Below are positions 5,585 to 9,949 of a stretch of DNA of 9,949 nucleotides, in pieces. The stretch's first letter is position 1; every line of letters starts with the position of its first letter. Both the position numbers and the translations under genes were made by a program. Below the pieces are notes generated by a model, which did no database searches, was not told the origin of the DNA, and saw only the letters and a program-made list of their open reading frames with translations. The stretch is from ZC4RG17 sp035304485 (GTDB lineage Bacteria > Actinomycetota > Acidimicrobiia > Spongiisociales > ZC4RG35): assembly GCA_035304485.1 (NCBI GenBank), contig DATGPZ010000075.1:1-9949 (forward strand), written 5' to 3'.

Positions 5585-7981
5585 ATGAAGGTCTCGCTCA
5601 ATTGGCTGAAAGAGTTCGTGGATCTCCCCACCGAGGATCCGGGGGAGCTGAGTCACGTGCTGGCGATGCTGGGCCACGAGGTCGAGGGCGTCGAGACCGT
5701 CACGCCCGGGTGGACAGACGTGGTCGTGGCGCGGGTCGAGACCGTCGAAGCCCATCCCGACGCCGACCGGGTCCGGGTCTGCACCGTCACCACCGGAGGA
5801 GCTCCGATCACGGTCGTCTGCGGCGCCTGGAACTTCGAAGCGGGCGCCACGGTCGCATTCGCCCAGCCGGGCGCGGTCCTGCCCGGCGACTTCGAGATAG
5901 GCGTCCGAAAGATCCGGGGCGTCGAATCGCACGGGATGATCTGTTCGGAGAAAGAGCTCGACATCGGTGACGACGCCGACGGGATTCTCGTACTGGACGA
6001 GCCTGCCTCGCCCGGTGCTCCGCTCGAAGACGTCGTCCCCCTGCCCGATGTCCTGTTCGATCTCGCCATCACCACCAACCGCCCCGACGCCATGTCGATC
6101 TTCGGGATCGCTCGCGACCTGGCGGCCTGGTACGACATTCCGATCCGCATGCCCGATCCACGACCTGCGACCGTGCCAGGTGACGCCGGCATAGAGATCG
6201 ACATCCAGGATCCCGAGGGGAATCCGCGCTTCGTCGCCCGCCGCCTGGACGGCGTCACCGTGCGGCCCTCACCGTTGTGGATGAAGGTTCGTCTCCGCAA
6301 TGCCGGAATCCGCCCGATTTCCAACCTGGTCGACGTGACCAACTACGTGATGCTGGAACTGGGCCAGCCCCTACACGTCTTCGATGCCGATGAGATAGCC
6401 GGCGATCGTCTGACGATCCATCGGGCCCAGCCCGGTCAGCGCCTGGTCACTCTCGATGGGGTAGACCGTGAACTGGACCCCACCGACCTGGTGATATCCG
6501 ACGAAGAGGGTCCCACGTCCCTGGCGGGGACGATGGGAGGCGAGCGGTCCGAGGTGTCGGACAAGACCACCTCCACCATCCTCGAGGCCGCGGCGTGGGA
6601 TCCGCCTTCGATTCTCCACACCTCTCATCGCCTGGGGCTTCGCTCGGAGGCCTCGGCCAGGTTCGAGCGGGGAGTGGATCCGCAGCTGCCGCCGCTCGCC
6701 TCGCTGCGGGCGGCCGAACTGATCGTCGAGACCGCCGGAGCCAATCTCCGGGAAGGCTGGGTGGACGCCATCGCACGGCCCTTCGAGCCCACGGTCCTGG
6801 ACCTGACCGTTTCCGACGTCACCCGGCTCCTGGGAGACCGCTTCGACGCAGCCACGATCGAGACTCTGCTCACGCGACTCGGCTTCGTGGTCACCAACGG
6901 CGATCCGATGCGGGTGGAGGTGCCCAGCTATCGGCCCGACGTGTCACGGCCGGTGGACCTCGTCGAAGAAGTAGCCCGTCTGGCCGACTACGACACGTTC
7001 GGAGAACGTCTGCGAGTGGGGAGAGGAGGAGGGCTGACGGCAGATCAGCAGCTCGTGCGCCGGCTGACGTCGACCCTCGTGTCCCTCGGTCTCTCCCAGA
7101 CGATCAACCTCCCCTTCGTCTCCCCGGCAGACCTGGCGGCCTTCGACGCGCCGGCAGGCCATGAGCTCGGCCGCACGATCCGAGTCAAGAATCCGTTGAG
7201 CGAGGAGGAAGCCGTGCTGCGACCGTCCCTCCTCCCGGGAATCCTGCGGGTCATCCGCCACAACCGCAACCGCGGTCGGCGTGATGTGGCCGTGTTCGAG
7301 CACGGGCGGGTGTTCCACGCGGAGCCGTGGCACCTCGACGGTCGTGTCCCCCGCCAACCCGACCGAATCGCTTTCGCGGTGGTGGGCAGATTCGGACCCT
7401 TGGATCTCGAGGGCAACGGTCGCCCTGTCGACATACACGTGGCGTCGGCGATCGTCCGCCACCTAGCCGACCGCCACGGGCTCGACATCCACCTCCAACA
7501 GGGAGACAGCCCCGGCTTCCATCCCACCCGGACGGCGCTGGTGGTCCATGGGACCTCCGTGGTGGGAATGATCGGTGAGCTGCATCCCGCCACTGCATCC
7601 ACTTTCGACCTGGAAGACCGGGTTGCCGTGGGTGAGCTCGACCTCGAGCTCTTGCTGGGCGCCAAGGTCGACCCCAGGTATTCGCCCGTCAGCCCTTACC
7701 CGCCAGCGGACTTCGACCTCTCGTTCGAGGTTCCGGCCGACCTGGCCGCGAGCGAGCTCGTGCACGCAGTGAGCCGTGGAGGATCCGACCTGGTCGAATC
7801 AGTCCGGGTGTTCGACGAATTCCGAGGGCCGGGCCTCGGGGATGGCCGCAAGGCGCTGGCCATCACCGTTCGGCTGCGCGCCGCCGATCGCACCCTGTCG
7901 GCCGAAGACATCGCCCGTACTCGAGCAGACATGATCGACGCCGCGACGTCGGTCGGAGCGGCACTGCGGGGGAGCGCGTGA
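5585..7981 (+). CDS. pheT: Phenylalanyl-tRNA synthetase, beta subunit
   Basis: This subunit binds tRNA-Phe and edits mischarged Tyr-tRNA-Phe. At 798 aa it is full length, with domains in family order: MKVSLNWLKEFVD start; tRNA-binding OB fold at about 43-150 (AHPDADRVRVC, GVRKIRGVESHGMICSEKEL); B3/B4 editing domain at about 210-380 (NLVDVTNYVMLELGQPLHVFD, AGTMGG, SEASARFERGVDP); B5 at about 405-475 (YRPDVSRPVDLVEEVARL); degenerate class II core at about 485-690 (FEHGRVF); and the C-terminal anticodon-binding FDX-ACB domain at about 700-797 (YSPVSPYPPADFDLSF). The frame is open upstream to 5492, inside pheS, but similarity starts at ATG 5585, with AAGG at 5572-5575 as a modest ribosome-binding site. 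The stop overlaps argF as GTGA. Confidence 0.97.
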   Translation: MKVSLNWLKEFVDLPTEDPGELSHVLAMLGHEVEGVETVTPGWTDVVVARVETVEAHPDADRVRVCTVTTGGAPITVVCGAWNFEAGATVAFAQPGAVLPGDFEIGVRKIRGVESHGMICSEKELDIGDDADGILVLDEPASPGAPLEDVVPLPDVLFDLAITTNRPDAMSIFGIARDLAAWYDIPIRMPDPRPATVPGDAGIEIDIQDPEGNPRFVARRLDGVTVRPSPLWMKVRLRNAGIRPISNLVDVTNYVMLELGQPLHVFDADEIAGDRLTIHRAQPGQRLVTLDGVDRELDPTDLVISDEEGPTSLAGTMGGERSEVSDKTTSTILEAAAWDPPSILHTSHRLGLRSEASARFERGVDPQLPPLASLRAAELIVETAGANLREGWVDAIARPFEPTVLDLTVSDVTRLLGDRFDAATIETLLTRLGFVVTNGDPMRVEVPSYRPDVSRPVDLVEEVARLADYDTFGERLRVGRGGGLTADQQLVRRLTSTLVSLGLSQTINLPFVSPADLAAFDAPAGHELGRTIRVKNPLSEEEAVLRPSLLPGILRVIRHNRNRGRRDVAVFEHGRVFHAEPWHLDGRVPRQPDRIAFAVVGRFGPLDLEGNGRPVDIHVASAIVRHLADRHGLDIHLQQGDSPGFHPTRTALVVHGTSVVGMIGELHPATASTFDLEDRVAVGELDLELLLGAKVDPRYSPVSPYPPADFDLSFEVPADLAASELVHAVSRGGSDLVESVRVFDEFRGPGLGDGRKALAITVRLRAADRTLSAEDIARTRADMIDAATSVGAALRGSA

Positions 7982-8865
7982 ACTTCCTCTCCGTCTCCGA
8001 CCTGGACAGCTCGGCCCTCGAGTCGGTCATAACTCTCGCCAGTCGAGTGAAGGCCGAGCCAGACGAGTACCGCCACGCCCTGGCTGGGCGTTCGGTCGGC
8101 CTGTTCTTCGCCAAGCAGAGCCTGCGGACCTGGGTCTCGTGTGACATCGCCACCATCGAGTTGGGCGCACACCCTCTCGCCATCCGAGACGACAACACAG
8201 GCATGGGGACCCGTGAGACACCCGCCGACGTGGCTCGCGTCCTGGAGCGGTATCTCGATCTCCTGGCGCTGCGCGTCCACCGCCACGCAGATCTCGAGGA
8301 GATCGCCCGCCACGTCGAGATGCCGATCGTGAATCTCCTCTCAGACCTGGAACATCCTTGCCAGGCCCTGGCCGACCTGCAGACGGTGGCCGAGAATCGG
8401 CCGGTGGCTGGATCCACCATCACATACGTCGGCGACGGGAACAACGTCTGTCACTCCCTGATGCTGGCGTCGACCATGAGCGGCGCCCACTTCCGGGTGG
8501 CGGGCCCGCCAGGCTACGAGCCATCAGACACGGTGATCGCCGAAGCCCGCAAACACGGATCGGTGGACCTCTTCGAGGACCCCGAAGAGGCAGTCGCCGG
8601 AAGTGACGTCGTCTACACGGACGTCTGGGCGTCGATGGGCCAGGAGTCCGAGGCGGAACTGCGCCGGCGACACTTCACGCCCTATCGGGTCACGGTCGAA
8701 CTCTTCGAACGCGCCAATCCCGACGCCATCTTCATGCACTGCCTCCCGGCGCATCGTGGGGAAGAGGTCGTGGACGGGGTGATGGAACATCCCCGCTCGG
8801 TCGTCTTCGACCAGGCCGAGAATCGACTGCATTCGTTCAAGGCGCTGTTGCTCACGTTGCTGTGA
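7978..8865 (+). CDS. argF: Ornithine carbamoyltransferase with altered CP loop
   Basis: The expected reaction is carbamoyl phosphate plus ornithine to citrulline and phosphate, in arginine synthesis. The 295-aa protein has most family landmarks: R99, HPCQALADLQT at 126-136, GDGNNVCHSLM at 152-162, the ornithine-binding loop DVWASMG at 215-221, HCLPAHRGEEV at 254-264 and FDQAENRLH at 277-285. The carbamoyl-phosphate loop, normally STRTRxSFE, reads SLRTWVSCD at 48-56. The core S-x-R-T is kept, but the Thr, the second Arg and the Phe-Glu are changed. SLRT or SMRT loops occur, as I recall, in N-acetyl- and N-succinylornithine carbamoyltransferases, yet the SMG loop argues for free ornithine. GTG 7978 overlaps the pheT stop, with GGGGGAG at 7968-7974 just upstream. 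No other arg gene is in the window. Assignment to the family is firm; the exact acceptor is less so. Confidence 0.88.
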   Translation: MNFLSVSDLDSSALESVITLASRVKAEPDEYRHALAGRSVGLFFAKQSLRTWVSCDIATIELGAHPLAIRDDNTGMGTRETPADVARVLERYLDLLALRVHRHADLEEIARHVEMPIVNLLSDLEHPCQALADLQTVAENRPVAGSTITYVGDGNNVCHSLMLASTMSGAHFRVAGPPGYEPSDTVIAEARKHGSVDLFEDPEEAVAGSDVVYTDVWASMGQESEAELRRRHFTPYRVTVELFERANPDAIFMHCLPAHRGEEVVDGVMEHPRSVVFDQAENRLHSFKALLLTLL

Positions 8866-9422
8866 TCGACTCGCTCCAGGAGTTCCTGACGGCTCCCTCG
8901 TGGGAGGTGGCGCCGAGGCTGATCGGCTGGCGCCTCGAGACGCGGATCGGGGGCGAGACCACGGCGGTGATCCTGACCGAGGTAGAGGCCTATGACCAGA
9001 CCGATCCAGCCTCCCACTCCTACCGCGGGCCCACTCGTCGCACTGCCGCCATGTTCGGCCCGCCCGGCCACCTGTACGTCTACCGGTCGTATGGGATCCA
9101 TTGGTGCATGAACGTGGTGACAGGCCCCGAAGGCCACGGTGCGGCCGTGCTGCTGCGGGCCGGCCGGCCGGTGGAAGGCGAAGAGGTGATGGTGCGGCGC
9201 CGAGGCCGGGCCACCCAACTGTGCGACGGGCCCGGAAAACTGACCCAGGCTCTGGGAATAACCGACGCCCATGATCAGTTGGAACTCAGGCAGGACGGAG
9301 TGGTCCGGCTGACACCGACGGGGGAGTCACCGACGGTCATCGCCACCCCTCGAATCGGTATCACCAAGGCAACGGAGAAACCGTGGAGATTCGTGGCGGC
9401 GACCAGCGGAAATGGGTTTTGA
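8862..9422 (+). CDS. mpg: 3-methyladenine DNA glycosylase, AAG/Mpg family
   Basis: This family removes alkylated and deaminated purines (3-methyladenine, hypoxanthine and others) from DNA as the first step of base-excision repair. The 186-aa protein is near family length and carries EVEAYDQTDPASHSYRG at 40-56 with E42 (corresponding to the catalytic Glu of EAY) plus Y44 and H52, then AAMFGPPGHLYVYRSYGIHWCMNVV at 62-86, AVLLRAGRP at 95-103, DGPGKLTQALGI at 122-133 and PRIGITKATEKPWRF at 163-177. GTG 8862 overlaps the argF stop by 4 bp. No clear Shine-Dalgarno is visible, so translation probably depends on coupling to argF. The stop codon overlaps the candidate -35 of the rRNA promoter. The protein is intact with no frameshift. 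Confidence 0.94.
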   Translation: MIDSLQEFLTAPSWEVAPRLIGWRLETRIGGETTAVILTEVEAYDQTDPASHSYRGPTRRTAAMFGPPGHLYVYRSYGIHWCMNVVTGPEGHGAAVLLRAGRPVEGEEVMVRRRGRATQLCDGPGKLTQALGITDAHDQLELRQDGVVRLTPTGESPTVIATPRIGITKATEKPWRFVAATSGNGF

Positions 9423-9445
9423 TGCCCTGCCCCGTGTGCTAAGCT
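9419..9445 (+). promoter_or_regulatory. Candidate rRNA operon promoter P1
   Basis: TTGATG (9419-9424) overlaps the mpg stop codon. TAAGCT (9440-9445) follows after 15 bases and is preceded by TGC, an extended -10 motif, which can compensate for the short spacer. Transcription would start near 9452, giving an rRNA leader of about 365 nt. Basis: motif match and position just before the leader hairpins. Confidence 0.45.
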
Positions 9446-9556
9446 TCACTCTCCCAGCCGCAGGCAGGCTCTGAACCTGCGGCGGTTGGCCCACACACTG
9501 TCCGGGGCTGCTCGAGTGGTAGAGCGAGACGCTCGAACCACAGTGACGCCTCGGGT

Positions 9557-9586
9557 TTGGCATCTGTCGGAAGGGCGAGCTAGCGT
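9557..9586 (+). promoter_or_regulatory. Possible second rRNA promoter P2
   Basis: TTGGCA (9557-9562, 5 of 6 to TTGACA) and TAGCGT (9581-9586, matching T, A and the final T) are separated by 18 bases. Tandem promoters are common for rRNA operons. The -10 is weak and falls in the loop of a hairpin, so this is a low-confidence call. Confidence 0.22.
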
Positions 9587-9590
9587 GCTC

Positions 9591-9624
9591 GCTCCACCCC
9601 GACGCCCGATGTCGCGGTGGGAGC
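9591..9624 (+). other. boxB-like stem-loop before boxA
   Basis: GCTCCACC (9591-9598) pairs with GGTGGGAGC (9616-9624, one bulged G), and inside it CGAC (9600-9603) pairs with GTCG (9611-9614) around a 7-base loop. It ends three bases before the boxA-like element, the position that boxB stems occupy in rRNA leaders. Confidence 0.45.
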
Positions 9625-9627
9625 AAG

Positions 9628-9640
9628 GGCTCCTTGACAA
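9628..9640 (+). promoter_or_regulatory. boxA-like rRNA antitermination element
   Basis: GGCTCCTTGACA (9628-9639) matches the E. coli boxA TGCTCTTTAACA at 9 of 12 positions. It continues into AACTGAACAGCGTG and CCAAAAGTCA, a run resembling the conserved segment I recall from actinobacterial rRNA spacers (AGAACTCAACAGCGTG). boxA recruits NusB/NusE to stop premature termination of rRNA transcription. Confidence 0.55.
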
Positions 9641-9817
9641 CTGAACAGCGTGACCAAAAGTCAGCAATGCACGCGTCGTCGGTCTAGGCCGACAACGCAT
9701 ATTGCATCGCTTGGACCGGAGTGCCTCGGCACGATCGGTTCAGGACTCGATTAGAGCAGATGCAAACTCGAAAATGACATAGGGCGACGCCGGCTCCGGC
9801 CGGTACGCTCAGGATGT

Positions 9818-9949
9818 ACGTTGGAGAGTTTGATCCTGGCTCAGGACGAACGCTGGCGGCGTGCCTAATGCATGCAAGTCGAGCGACGCATACTGGAGGG
9901 GTAACCCACCGGTATGACGGAGCGGCGAACGGGTGAGTAACACGTGAGC
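9818..9949 (+). rRNA. rrs: 16S ribosomal RNA, 5' end (partial)
   Basis: The universal 16S start AGAGTTTGATCCTGGCTCAG begins at 9825, which corresponds to E. coli position 8 and puts the mature 5' end near 9818. GACGAACGCTGGCGGCGTGC, CATGCAAGTCGAG and GGCGAACGGGTGAGTAACAC follow in the expected order. The gene runs off the window end after about 132 nt. The stretch CCTAATGCATG differs from the common actinobacterial TTAACACATG and may help place the organism. The exact 5' end is inferred by alignment to E. coli numbering. Confidence 0.97.

Larger units (their letters stand above)
9446..9817 (+). other. Long structured rRNA leader (pre-16S spacer)
   Basis: This 372-base stretch before the 16S gene has no convincing ORF and is filled with stem-loops: GCCGCAGG/CCTGCGGC at 9457-9483; GTGGT-A-GAGCG/CGCTC-GA-ACCAC at 9516-9541; GCGAGC/GCTCGC at 9575-9592; GCTCCACC/GGTGGGAGC with inner CGAC/GTCG at 9591-9624; GTCGGT/GCCGAC inside a longer imperfect stem at 9664-9705; a two-part stem at 9713-9741; and a GC-rich GCCGG fold around 9789-9803. 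Such leaders serve antitermination and RNase III-type processing. The partner strand for 16S excision would lie beyond the window. Confidence 0.7.

Noticed and set aside
9457..9483. Strong hairpin after mpg as an intrinsic terminator
   Set aside because: No T tract follows the stem; the next bases are GGTTGGCCCACAC.
9501..9575. tRNA-like sequence with GCTCGAGTGGTAGAGC, similar to a D-arm
   Set aside because: No matching acceptor stem, anticodon arm or T-arm follows. The bases are better explained by the hairpin at 9516-9541.
9634..9639. Perfect TTGACA as a -35 promoter box
   Set aside because: No -10-like hexamer is found 16-18 bases downstream, and the site is embedded in the boxA-like element.
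1..9949. Mobile elements, CRISPR arrays, phage or defence genes, integrated islands
   Set aside because: No direct-repeat arrays, transposase or integrase motifs, or paired terminal repeats were seen. The genes are intact housekeeping genes with even base composition.

Overview
The window is a dense, GC-rich chromosomal segment. Every gene reads on the + strand, and the content is ordinary housekeeping: riboflavin synthesis, translation, one arginine-pathway enzyme, one DNA repair enzyme and the 5' end of a ribosomal RNA operon. The high GC content, GTG starts, four GTGA stop/start overlaps, the order infC-rpmI-rplT-SpoU methyltransferase-pheS-pheT, and the form of lumazine synthase and IF3 all suggest a member of the Actinomycetota. 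The 16S 5' end reads CCTAATGCATGCAAGTCGAG, where the common actinobacterial form has TTAACACATGCAAG. This hints at a lineage away from the best-known genera, but the class cannot be fixed from 132 bases.

Layout: (1) 44-2336, ribE-ribBA-ribH, three riboflavin genes joined by 4-bp overlaps. Together they supply both branches to 6,7-dimethyl-8-ribityllumazine and the final dismutation; ribD is not in the window. (2) 2337-2607, a 271-base leader without a convincing gene. It holds a candidate promoter, several hairpins and a good intrinsic terminator followed by a T-rich tract, so it looks like a transcription attenuator ahead of infC. (3) 2608-3741, infC (starting at the rare AUC codon behind a perfect AGGAGG), rpmI and rplT. 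(4) 3788-4492, a SpoU/TrmH-type RNA 2'-O-methyltransferase whose recognisable sequence extends upstream of its first normal start codon. (5) 4507-7981, pheS and pheT, both subunits of phenylalanyl-tRNA synthetase. (6) 7978-9422, argF and an Mpg-type 3-methyladenine DNA glycosylase, each joined to the gene before it by a GTGA overlap. (7) 9423-9817, an rRNA promoter and a long, hairpin-rich rRNA leader with a boxA-like antitermination site. (8) 9818 to the window end, the first ~132 nt of 16S rRNA.

No mobile element, CRISPR array, phage gene or defence system is visible, and no undescribed multi-gene system could be found. The points most worth a second look are the infC leader with its two competing arms, the AUC start, the altered carbamoyl-phosphate loop of ArgF (SLRTW instead of STRTR), the unclear methyltransferase start, and the attachment of argF and mpg to the pheST unit.
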